A stretch of DNA of 5,834 nt. Origin: M3007 sp038327555. GTDB lineage: Bacteria; Bacteroidota; Bacteroidia; Chitinophagales; Saprospiraceae. Position numbers and translations under genes: made by a program. Shown here piece by piece: positions 1 to 5,834 of this stretch. The DNA lies in the NCBI GenBank assembly GCA_038327555.1, contig JBBQLD010000319.1:1-5834 (forward strand), given 5' to 3'. The notes below the pieces were generated by a model, which ran no database searches, was not told the origin of the DNA, and saw only the letters and a program-made list of their open reading frames with translations. Numbering within the stretch: position 1 is the first letter of the stretch; the number at the start of each line of letters is the position of its first letter.

Positions 1-3000
1 AAAGGCCTTTTCGATCATTTGGGCCGATTTTTGATCTTTTTGCGGGTCGAAAGCACCCAGTTTTTGGAGGTGCATAAACCCGCTCAAGATGTACTGGGTA
101 ATGTACCAACTGTCTTGACCGCCAGTGAACCAAGCCCAGCCACCACTGCCTAATTGCCGCTCGGCCAGGGTGTTCAGTGCCCGTTCGCGTTCATCAGCCA
201 TTCGATTGAGGTCGAAGAGCAGGGCGATGTTTTGCTTTTGTTGTTCCTCGTCTTGCGCGTCGAGTACCCAGGGCGTTTCTTCGAGCAGGGCGTATTTGAG
301 TTCCTGGTTTTTACTCAGGTTTGATTTCAGCGCTCCAGCCCCCTGGCCCCCCTCAATGGGGGATATCTTCCAGCGATCATATACCCGTTTGATGGCGGGC
401 ATCTTTTCTACTACGTTGGATGCCAGGGTATTGGCGTACAAACGACTGAACACTTGCTCTGAACATTCGTGCGGAAACTCCATCAAGTAGGGTAGGGACT
501 GCACCGCGTACCAGACGGGATTGCTCGTGAATTCGAGCGTGTAATTATGCGTTTTGAGTGTCCCTTTTTCTGGCGCATTTTTCAGGTTCTCAAACGTGAA
601 GGTCTTGGTCTGGTTGCCGCGCAAGGAAATAGGCAGGGTCTCTGTGACGAGCATTCGATTGGAAACTACCGGGATGGTGCTTTCTTCGCCATCGCGGTAC
701 GCCTTACTGTCGGCGAAAATCTGCCAGGTAACTGCTCCGAAATAATCGTCCGGCACTTTCACCCGCCAGGCTACTGCCCCTGATTGGCCGGGCAAGATCG
801 AAAAGCGGGCAATTCGGTTGTTTTGGGCCAAGCTAAATTCCTTTTCTACCACGGCGAGCGTACCGGCATCCAACAAACTTAGGGTAGCATTGCCCTCCAT
901 CTTTTCCTTACTGAGGTTGCTGACTTTGGCCGAAAACTCGATTTCATCGCCCTGCCGGAGGAAACGCGGCGGGTTGGCAATCACCATGAGTTCTTTTTGC
1001 GTCACCACTTCTTTGACGGAAAGCACCTGCTTCAAATCCTTTGTGTGGGCGTAGGTGAGCAGCTTCCAGCGCGTGAGGGCCTCGTTCATCGTGAACTTCA
1101 GGAGGATATTGCCCTCTGCATCGGTACGCAATTCCGGGAAAAAAAACACGGTTTCGTTCAGGTTGCGACGTATGGGCGCGGGGGGGGCGGGAGTGGGCTT
1201 GAGGGTTTGGGAGGCGTTTTGCTCTTCGACCTCATTGTCGTAAGGCGCTCCTGGAATCGAATCGTCCATAGCCTTTCCCATCTTTAGGTTTGGTGCGCCG
1301 CCGGAGGATTTGCTCACTTCTGTGGCAAAAGTTTCATTCATGGCCATCCCATCTGCTGCCATGGATCGCGCCATCATGGGGTATCCCCTTCCCCCCCACA
1401 TAGGGAAATCAAACCAATTTAAAGTCGGAAAGACTCGATCAGGCCCGCCAATCATGTCCACATTTTCAAAGCGGGTTTGACTACCATTTACGCCAAAACA
1501 CGCTCCGGAGGAGAATCCGATTCTGGAGTAATTGCTGGGATAAGGAAGTCCTGCCCAACTATGTGGCTTGAATTGATCGAGGGAAGCATCGTACATGGCG
1601 GCCACCATTTCGGCGGCGACCTTGTCTTTTTTCGGGCCGCTAATTTTTATGCGCCACTCCTCTTTTTGACCCGGCGCGAGTTTGTCGCGGAAGGTTTCGT
1701 AGCTGATTTGCAACTCCTTGTTACTCCAAGGCACGTTGAGGGAAATTTGCGCTGCCCCGTAAATTCGATTTTTATGGACAGCGAACCACTGTGTTATCAC
1801 TCCGCCACGATCGGCTTCTCGAATAGGAATTTCGACTCGAGAAAGGTTTTTAAGATGAGCACTCACCCATTCTGGCTTTTGGAGACCGGATTCGTTTTCC
1901 TGAGCAAAGAAGAAATACAGCCCGTCTGCTTTACCGCCAAAGGAAATACGGGCGGTTTCGCCAGGCTCCAGGGTCGTTTTTTCGGCAGCAGCACCGGGTT
2001 TTTCAAATTGGTTGCCGGCAGTCCAGACCCGGACGAATTTTTTAATTTCTATGGGTGCGCCAAAGGCATCTTTCGTAGTCAGTTTTGCAAGATACCAGCC
2101 TGCCTGACTCTTTCCTTCGTGTAGGTCGAGGGCTTTGTCTGTTGCCGTGTTGAATTTTATCGTCCGTGTGAAGTCTTCCCTGCCCCATTTCTCTGGGTCA
2201 TCCTCGTCTTTCCAGGCCATATCCGGGAACATCTTGTCAAAATCATTTTTGGCAATGGTACTGATATCGGGGCGTTCCCAGAGGCGATCTACAAAAAACT
2301 GTTTGGGTGCCACGAGGCGTTGCAGGGTGATCTGGCCTTCTGCAGGCTGCGCTTGCCCGGCCATGTTGCTGGTATGAATCCCGATGTGTCGCAGGCTGTC
2401 GAGTTGAATTTCATTGGGCAAATCCCATTGAACCTGCAATGCAATGTAGCCAGCACTCACGCTGGACTGGTTGCTGCGTGTTTCTCCCGTGATGTCGGTT
2501 ACATCTACAAATACTTGATAATCAAACAAGGGTTGATCCTTTTTGGGAATGCTTGGATCAGGGATGGCCATAAACTCAATTGCAAAACCGCCATCCGTTC
2601 CGCTCATCGTCGTGCCGTTGGTGATTTCCATTTCAGGGGCATTGAAATACCAGGGACGTTTCCAGGAGCGGTAATAATCCCAGAATGGGAATCGTGCGGT
2701 GCGCACTACCCGATACTTGACTTCGGCCCCATCCACCACATTGCCGGCGTAGTTTTTGGCTTCGCCGCGAACGGTGATTTTTTCATTCACTCGGAATGCA
2801 CCCTCCACAGGTTTCATGGTCACCTCGAAGCGTGGGCGTTTGTACTCCTCTATGCTAATCGATTGAATACCCGATACTCCTTCACCAGCCCTGATGGTCA
2901 TATAGCCCGTCAAGCCGGTAGCCGGCGCAGTAAAAGTGCCATTGAAAGAGCCAAACTCATTGCTTTTCAACTTCAATTCACTTTTCTTCTGTCCGTTTGC

Positions 3001-4998
3001 ATCGTGAAAACTAACCGTGACCGATTGATTTGGAACAATTTTGGGTATTTCCCCTTGACCATCCGTTTTGAAGGTTTGATTGAAAACCAAGCCTTTGAAA
3101 TACACCGTTTGGCCAGGGCGGTAAATGCTGCGGTCGGTAAAGAACTGCACTTGCAGGTTCTGCCTTTTGTAATTATCATATTTATGTGAATAAGCATTCC
3201 CAATCCAAAGCGTATCTTTTCCTAAGGTAGCGCGCACCATTACAGAGCGATTTTCGGAAAAATTGCCTTTCGCCAAGCCGTCGCGATCACTAGTTGTAGC
3301 ACCGATGCTTTGAAATTTTGGTCGGCCTGACTCATAATCAGTTTTAAAAAAATCGAGTTTCACGCCAGCTAAGGGCGTGCCAGAATTACGGTTAGCCAGT
3401 ACAAACCGAGCAGTGCCTAGTTCATTGTAATTCACGGCGGCAAGATTGGATACCGTGAAATTGGCGTAATTCAAAGGACTGCCTTTGGACTTAAAATCGC
3501 TGTTTTCAGCAATTAATACCCAGTAATTGCCAAATGGTAGTCCATCCAACGCGATTTCTGTCAAATGGGTTTGATAGTCGCCGGGATCCTGGATTTCCCA
3601 GGTCTTGCTTTGAATGGGCCGAGCAGTGTTGAGCGCTTCAAACCATTGGTCATCGTACTGCGCTCTTTCATCCTGGTTAAAATCATCTTTCACGACTTTC
3701 ACCCAGACCTTTTTCAAGTTTCGGAAGTTCAGTTGGACGAGAATGTTTTGGTCTGGCAAATTGACCTGCTCCACCGTGGAATTGAGTGACGGAGTCTTGA
3801 TCTGCGCCAGTAATTGCTGACAGCGCAATCCCCCAAAGGTATCCGCGTGACGGCGAATGGCGGCTTCGAGTTCAGCTACAGCGGTCTTGGCGTTCGCCGC
3901 TTTATCGCCAGATTCAAGGTAAAAAAGATGGGAGGCAAGGGCATAGACGACCTCGCCATCAGAAGGATGGTTTTCGGCCTGGGTTTTGAGTTTTTCTAAG
4001 GCGCGGCGATACAACTCGTTTTTGTTTTCTAGGGTCGAATTGTTCAGTACGAACTGCAAACGGTTCAAGTCAAGGTCAAAAAGCGAAGCCTTGGCAGCCG
4101 TTTGCTCGCCGGTAGATTTTGGGTTATGTGCTTTGAGCAGCTTCTGGAACAGGTTGATGGCCAACCATTTGCCCGAAGTCAGATCCTTCGTTTCATATTT
4201 TTTGTCTTGAAAAACATTCCATTCCGCGAAGTCGTCGGGGCTGTTCAGTTGGAACGCGTAGGCCGGTTCCGTGAGGTAGCTGCGCTCGTTGCTGAAATGT
4301 TCCAGTGCGCGCTGGGCCAGCAGGTCGAATAGGGTAGGGCGGAGGGGGGCTTTTCCGATTGAATCGTTTTGGCCTCCTGTGGTAATGTCGCGAAATTGCT
4401 CGACCGGTACCATGCTCAGGAGCGCGTCTTGAGCAACGGATGCGGAATAGAGTTCCAGCGCATGTTTTTCAATTTGTGCGGCACTCCAGGTCAGAATGTC
4501 GCCGCCTTCGCCATCGGGAATGGGGGTTCGTTGTCCAAGATTCCAACCTTGGTTCTGGAGATAAGTGGCGTAGAGTTGGCCCAGGATACTTTGCAGCACC
4601 GATTTTTCCGGCTGACTGGCAGCAAGCATTTCATTTTCAATGGTTTGGATGGCTTTGGTTAGGCCGTCTTCTTCGAGCAGGGTCGTGAACTTGCCCCTAA
4701 AAAGAATGGCTTTTACAACTTGTGGTGCATTTTTGTCGCGTTTGGCCTGTGCCTGTATGGCCACAACTTTTTCAAGGGCACTTTTGTAGAGGCCCTGACC
4801 TTGTAGGCTGTCTACGATTTTCCAGTCGTCGGGATAGTCGCCCATAGCAGTGGGCAGCGGAGGAATGGGCATTTCTGTGTTTGGTTTGTTTTTGTTACTG
4901 ACGGTGTTGGGTTGCTCCTTTTTGCCGAATGATTTACAGGCCAAAAAGGCGATCAGTATGAGGCTAAGGGCTAGGGGCGATTTTTGGTGAAATTGCAT
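1..4998 (-). CDS. Alpha-2-macroglobulin family lipoprotein with intact thioester (5' part of gene; stop lies outside window)
   Basis: Role (family knowledge): bacterial A2M proteins act as protease traps in the cell envelope. Cleavage of a bait segment exposes a Cys-Gln thioester that binds the attacker covalently. Seen in the 1,666 visible residues: a lipoprotein signal peptide ending at Cys21; a helical region from about 45 to 400, TPR-like around 327-400; MG-type beta domains from about 407 to 1150, with DRSIYRPGQ (622-630, MG2), EEYKRP (717-722) and an aromatic cluster at 767-786; a bait-like segment near 1160-1278; the A2M domain with NETVFFFPELRTD (1281-1293) and ALTRW (1307-1311); thioester CSEQ (1512-1515) followed by helical-toroid sequence with EETPWV and GGWAWF. 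The frame is open throughout. ATG 4998 is chosen because it gives the signal peptide and an in-frame TAG lies upstream at 5050-5052. There is no Shine-Dalgarno, as is usual in Bacteroidota. Only four Cys are visible (21, 393, 1167, 1512). Relatives I recall are longer, so a few hundred C-terminal residues are probably missing. The family call is secure; the physiological target is inferred. Confidence 0.95.
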   Translation of the reverse strand, partial: MQFHQKSPLALSLILIAFLACKSFGKKEQPNTVSNKNKPNTEMPIPPLPTAMGDYPDDWKIVDSLQGQGLYKSALEKVVAIQAQAKRDKNAPQVVKAILFRGKFTTLLEEDGLTKAIQTIENEMLAASQPEKSVLQSILGQLYATYLQNQGWNLGQRTPIPDGEGGDILTWSAAQIEKHALELYSASVAQDALLSMVPVEQFRDITTGGQNDSIGKAPLRPTLFDLLAQRALEHFSNERSYLTEPAYAFQLNSPDDFAEWNVFQDKKYETKDLTSGKWLAINLFQKLLKAHNPKSTGEQTAAKASLFDLDLNRLQFVLNNSTLENKNELYRRALEKLKTQAENHPSDGEVVYALASHLFYLESGDKAANAKTAVAELEAAIRRHADTFGGLRCQQLLAQIKTPSLNSTVEQVNLPDQNILVQLNFRNLKKVWVKVVKDDFNQDERAQYDDQWFEALNTARPIQSKTWEIQDPGDYQTHLTEIALDGLPFGNYWVLIAENSDFKSKGSPLNYANFTVSNLAAVNYNELGTARFVLANRNSGTPLAGVKLDFFKTDYESGRPKFQSIGATTSDRDGLAKGNFSENRSVMVRATLGKDTLWIGNAYSHKYDNYKRQNLQVQFFTDRSIYRPGQTVYFKGLVFNQTFKTDGQGEIPKIVPNQSVTVSFHDANGQKKSELKLKSNEFGSFNGTFTAPATGLTGYMTIRAGEGVSGIQSISIEEYKRPRFEVTMKPVEGAFRVNEKITVRGEAKNYAGNVVDGAEVKYRVVRTARFPFWDYYRSWKRPWYFNAPEMEITNGTTMSGTDGGFAIEFMAIPDPSIPKKDQPLFDYQVFVDVTDITGETRSNQSSVSAGYIALQVQWDLPNEIQLDSLRHIGIHTSNMAGQAQPAEGQITLQRLVAPKQFFVDRLWERPDISTIAKNDFDKMFPDMAWKDEDDPEKWGREDFTRTIKFNTATDKALDLHEGKSQAGWYLAKLTTKDAFGAPIEIKKFVRVWTAGNQFEKPGAAAEKTTLEPGETARISFGGKADGLYFFFAQENESGLQKPEWVSAHLKNLSRVEIPIREADRGGVITQWFAVHKNRIYGAAQISLNVPWSNKELQISYETFRDKLAPGQKEEWRIKISGPKKDKVAAEMVAAMYDASLDQFKPHSWAGLPYPSNYSRIGFSSGACFGVNGSQTRFENVDMIGGPDRVFPTLNWFDFPMWGGRGYPMMARSMAADGMAMNETFATEVSKSSGGAPNLKMGKAMDDSIPGAPYDNEVEEQNASQTLKPTPAPPAPIRRNLNETVFFFPELRTDAEGNILLKFTMNEALTRWKLLTYAHTKDLKQVLSVKEVVTQKELMVIANPPRFLRQGDEIEFSAKVSNLSKEKMEGNATLSLLDAGTLAVVEKEFSLAQNNRIARFSILPGQSGAVAWRVKVPDDYFGAVTWQIFADSKAYRDGEESTIPVVSNRMLVTETLPISLRGNQTKTFTFENLKNAPEKGTLKTHNYTLEFTSNPVWYAVQSLPYLMEFPHECSEQVFSRLYANTLASNVVEKMPAIKRVYDRWKISPIEGGQGAGALKSNLSKNQELKYALLEETPWVLDAQDEEQQKQNIALLFDLNRMADERERALNTLAERQLGSGGWAWFTGGQDSWYITQYILSGFMHLQKLGAFDPQKDQKSAQMIEKAF
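334..363 (-). repeat. Small GC-rich palindrome carried in frame inside the thioester domain
   Basis: The coding strand reads CCCCCATTGAGGGGG and then GCCAGGGGGC, giving residues SPIEGGQGAG (1546-1555). CCCCC/GGGGG at 348-352 and 358-362 form a perfect 5-bp stem with a 5-base loop, and a further CCCCC at 339-343 offers alternative pairing. The peptide sits between two conserved blocks (…VYDRWK and LKSNLSKNQELK…EETPWV) and resembles translated SPLEGGQGG-type repeats that I recall as scattered in Bacteroidota genomes. I infer that a dispersed palindromic repeat was inserted without breaking the frame; the repeat-family link is from memory. Confidence 0.5.
454..465 (-). other. Thioester motif CSEQ of the A2M protein
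   Basis: Codons TGT TCA GAG CAA encode Cys1512-Ser-Glu-Gln1515 in the context FPHECSEQVFSRLYAN. In A2M and complement C3-type proteins the CxEQ Cys and Gln side chains form the internal thioester that attacks a target nucleophile. Both required residues are present, so the protein should be thioester-competent, unlike the bacterial A2M subgroup that has lost this Cys. The flanking sequence fits the first helices of the thioester domain. Confidence 0.92.
1165..1521 (-). other. Bait-like variable segment between the MG domains and the A2M domain
   Basis: Residues about 1160-1278 lie between the end of the MG5/6-type region (AAEMVAAMYDASLDQF, 1128-1143) and the conserved A2M-domain start (NETVFFFPELRTD, 1281). 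The segment is rich in Gly, Met, Ala, Ser and Pro, with eight Met between 1200 and 1244 (including MM at 1208-1209). It holds an acidic stretch near 1252-1257 and ends in a Pro/Ala linker (KPTPAPPAP, 1267-1275). Its position matches the bait region of A2M proteins, which proteases cut to fire the trap. Assignment as bait is by position and composition only. It also contains the lone Cys1167. Confidence 0.6.
4936..4998 (-). other. Lipoprotein signal peptide with lipobox (Cys21)
   Basis: The first 21 residues carry a short polar start with Lys6, a hydrophobic core (LALSLILIAFLA, residues 9-20) and then Cys21. The lipobox reads F-L-A-C; Phe at -3 is less common than Leu or Val but tolerated. Lys-Ser follows the Cys, and Lys27 begins no acidic run, so the acidic surface-export signal described in some Bacteroidota lipoproteins is not seen. 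I infer anchoring by lipidation on Cys21 and a periplasm-facing protein, but inner versus outer membrane cannot be decided from sequence. Confidence 0.85.
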
Positions 4999-5044
4999 TT
5001 TAGATAATTGTGGGTGATTGACTTTGACAATCCTTGTTGATTTT

Positions 5045-5052
5045 AAAATCTA
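5045..5052 (-). promoter_or_regulatory. Possible Bacteroidota-type -7 box upstream of the A2M gene
   Basis: On the minus strand TAGATTTT matches seven of eight positions of the Bacteroidota -7 consensus TAnnTTTG. It would place transcription start roughly 40 bases before the ATG. No convincing -33 TTG or TTTG is present at the expected distance, so this is only a candidate. The 5' leader otherwise shows no recognisable riboswitch or operator. Confidence 0.2.
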
Positions 5053-5102
5053 GGGTATGTACAGGAGTTCAGAAGGTTGTATGAATATTAGCCGAGGCTA
5101 TT

Positions 5103-5176
5103 TTTTGACAGGATTTACAGGATGGACAGGATATAATAGCGGTATAATCTTGGTTATTCTGTAAATCCTGTCAAAA
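5103..5176. repeat. Perfect 18-bp inverted repeat with a 38-base centre
   Basis: TTTTGACAGGATTTACAG at 5103-5120 is matched exactly by its reverse complement at 5159-5176. The 38-base centre is AT-rich and includes two TATAAT words. The structure lies about 105-180 bases upstream of the A2M start codon. It could fold as a hairpin in either transcript and act as a terminator or insulator between the A2M gene and whatever lies to the right, although no clear T-tract distinguishes a direction. It could also be the pair of ends of a tiny repeat element, or a recombination or binding site. Confidence 0.85.
5108..5132 (+). repeat. Three direct ACAGGAT repeats at 9-base spacing
   Basis: ACAGGAT occurs at 5108-5114, 5117-5123 and 5126-5132, each separated by two variable bases, giving an exact 9-base period. 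The first one and a half copies form the left arm of the inverted repeat at 5103-5176, and one and a half inverted copies (CTGTaaATCCTGT) make the right arm. Arrays of this ACAGGATTn type recur in intergenic DNA of several bacterial groups as I recall. A 9-base period is shorter than one helical turn, so a phased protein-binding array is not obvious. Confidence 0.75.
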
Positions 5177-5352
5177 GTATGCATATCGTCTGAGCGGATA
5201 GATGCTATTTGGCAGAAAAGTACACAATTCAGGAATGTTTCTTTGCCTAAATAAGCGTTTTAAAAATGGAAGAAGGTAACTGGTTAGCCCCACGAATCAT
5301 TGGTGCAGAAAGAAGTATTTATGGGCAAAACTGGTTCTTTGGCAGGGGTTTT

Positions 5353-5380
5353 GTCACTTTTTTGAGCCCAAAAAAGTAAC
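5353..5380. repeat. AT-rich hairpin with 12-bp arms and a 4-base loop
   Basis: GTCACTTTTTTG (5353-5364) and CAAAAAAGTAAC (5369-5380) pair at 11 of 12 positions around the loop AGCC. The arms carry six T and six A in a row. There is no GC-rich stem followed by a T-tract, so it is not a textbook intrinsic terminator on either strand. It lies inside the composite element and looks like one of its structural modules. Confidence 0.75.
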
Positions 5381-5399
5381 CAAAAAAGGCTTGGCTGTC

Positions 5400-5545
5400 G
5401 AAAAATCTAACCATTTTGACTCCCCTCCGGCGGCGCAAAAAAAACTCGCCTCGGAATTGGTTCGGGCCTTTGGCCCCCCTGATTCGTGAGGCTCAAACAG
5501 TTTTTTGCTTCTTCCGCCTCCGGGGTGTCAAAATGGAGATTTTTC
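5400..5545. repeat. Long imperfect palindrome (about 146 bases) centred near 5470
   Basis: Outer arms GAAAAATCT (5400-5408) and AGATTTTTC (5537-5545) pair perfectly. After a 2-base bulge, 5411-5433 pairs with 5514-5536: ten bases CCATTTTGAC without mismatch, then CCCC and GCGG blocks. Further in, CCTC.GAAT (5449-5457 area) faces ATTCGTGAGG (5482-5491). The apex is GGGCC-TTT-GGCCC (5464-5476). As RNA or single-stranded DNA this would form one long, bulged hairpin. It is the core of the composite element, and a 64-codon frame crossing it is not credible as a gene. Confidence 0.8.
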
Positions 5546-5592
5546 TAAGGCCATTTCACACGCCGCCTGGTACTCCAGTTGACGCCTGGTTT

Positions 5593-5626
5593 GATTTGCC
5601 GTTGGGCTAGGCGACCCTAGCAAATC
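5593..5626. repeat. Short GC-rich hairpin at the right side of the composite element
   Basis: GCTAGG (5606-5611) and CCTAGC (5616-5621) form a perfect stem with loop CGAC. Alternatively GATTTGC (5593-5599) pairs with GCAAATC (5620-5626), enclosing most of the first stem; the two overlap by two bases, so they compete or breathe. There is no T-tract on either side, which argues against an intrinsic terminator. Confidence 0.65.
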
Positions 5627-5656
5627 GCAAAAGGATGAGCATGCTAACCAGTTACT

Positions 5657-5834
5657 CTTTTACCATTTTTCACCCGCGATTTGTCCTGTCGCAGCGTAGC
5701 GTAGACATCTACACAACCCAAGCGCTATTGAGTATCCTTTTACTATTTTTCACCCGCGATTTGTCATGTCGCAGCGAAGCATAGACATCTACACAACCCA
5801 GGCGCTATTGAGTATCCTTTTACCATTTTTCACC
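5657..5834. repeat. 80-bp tandem repeat, about 2.2 copies, truncated by the window edge
   Basis: Copy 1 spans 5657-5736, copy 2 spans 5737-5816, and copy 3 begins at 5817 and is cut at 5834. Copies 1 and 2 differ at five of 80 positions with no indels. Each unit starts CTTTTACCATTTTTCACC and contains CGCGATTTG, CGCAGCG, GTAGACATCTACACAACCC or its one-base variant, and the palindrome AGCGCT. Units abut directly with no spacers, so this is not a CRISPR array. The period is not a multiple of three, so no protein repeat is encoded. The array probably continues to the right. Its first 14 bases double as the right end of the composite element. Confidence 0.95.

Larger units (their letters stand above)
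5262..5670. mobile_element. Composite palindromic element, MITE-like (about 409 bp, no transposase)
   Basis: The left end, AAAAATGG then GTAACTGGTTAGC (5262-5288), is the inverted match of the right end, GCTAACCAGTTAC then CCATTTTT (5643-5670). The two conserved blocks are 8/8 and 13/13 identical, separated by six bases on the left and seven on the right. Between the ends lie three further hairpins (5353-5380, 5400-5545, 5593-5626). No open frame long enough for a transposase exists inside, and no target-site duplication is seen at either set of possible borders. Nested inverted repeats without coding capacity suggest a miniature, non-autonomous element or a composite of several insertions. 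Mobility is inferred, not shown. No real gene is seen anywhere in 4999-5834. Confidence 0.55.

Noticed and set aside
1477..2124. 215-codon plus-strand open frame
   Set aside because: It is antisense to the uninterrupted A2M frame, whose translation shows conserved family motifs. The plus-strand product has no recognisable domain.
2320..3189. 289-codon plus-strand open frame
   Set aside because: It lies opposite the MG2/MG3 region of the A2M gene. Absence of stops reflects the codon composition of the real gene, and the translation shows no family features.
2973..3203. 76-codon minus-strand open frame
   Set aside because: It is in a different frame from the A2M gene on the same strand and falls wholly inside it. 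It is an out-of-frame shadow.
5105..5148. TTGACA (5105-5110) with TATAAT (5132-5137 and 5143-5148), resembling a sigma70 promoter
   Set aside because: Spacings are 21 and 32 bases, not about 17, the TTGACA belongs to the inverted-repeat arm, and the probable host phylum does not use this consensus.
5172..5179. Minus-strand TACTTTTG, an exact match to TAnnTTTG
   Set aside because: No -33 TTG lies upstream at the right distance, and it overlaps the inverted-repeat arm. The resulting leader would be about 170 bases with a strong hairpin at its start.
5190..5200. CTGAGCGGATA resembling half of a lac operator
   Set aside because: It is a short chance match with no symmetric second half and no LacI-type regulator nearby.
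5416..5610. 64-codon plus-strand open frame in the intergenic region
   Set aside because: It spans both arms of the long palindrome, so its sequence is dictated by the inverted repeat. It has no ribosome-binding or promoter context.
5657..5834. CRISPR array
   Set aside because: The 80-bp units abut directly with no unique spacers and differ slightly from each other. No cas genes are in the window.

Overview
The window holds one real protein gene, on the minus strand, and an 836-base intergenic stretch packed with inverted and tandem repeats. The gene is the first 1,666 codons of a very large alpha-2-macroglobulin (A2M) family lipoprotein. It starts at 4998 and runs off the left edge before its stop. 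I read the frame codon by codon and found no stop or frameshift.

The organism is most likely a Bacteroidota, and my best guess is a Saprospiria-type genome with mid-range GC (Haliscomenobacter-like). The reasons are the family resemblance of the protein (motifs DRSIYRPGQ, EEYKRP, ECSEQ, EETPWV), an A-rich start context without a Shine-Dalgarno, and the style of the intergenic repeats. The taxonomic guess rests on recall, not on a search.

Layout: 1-4998 is the A2M gene (minus). It encodes, in order, a lipoprotein signal peptide, a helical and partly TPR-like N-terminal region, a chain of macroglobulin (MG) domains, a Met/Gly/Pro-rich bait-like segment, the central A2M domain, and the start of the thioester domain with an intact CxEQ motif. 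4999-5102 is a leader or promoter stretch. 5103-5176 is an 18-bp perfect inverted repeat around 9-bp-spaced ACAGGAT repeats. 5177-5261 has nothing I can name. 5262-5670 is an approximately 409-bp composite element bounded by 27/28-nt imperfect inverted repeats and containing several nested palindromes. 5657-5834 is an 80-bp tandem repeat, about 2.2 copies, cut by the window edge.

The protein is probably a lipid-anchored periplasmic protease trap: proteolysis in the bait region would trigger a conformational change and covalent capture through the Cys-Gln thioester. Its partner genes are not in the window. In many bacteria an A2M gene of this type sits next to pbpC, which here would lie left of position 1. 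The intergenic DNA looks like non-coding, miniature mobile-element-type or REP-like repeats. I see no new multi-gene system. The items most worth a second look are the composite palindromic element with its adjoining 80-bp tandem repeat, and a small GC-rich palindrome that appears to have been inserted in frame into the thioester domain.
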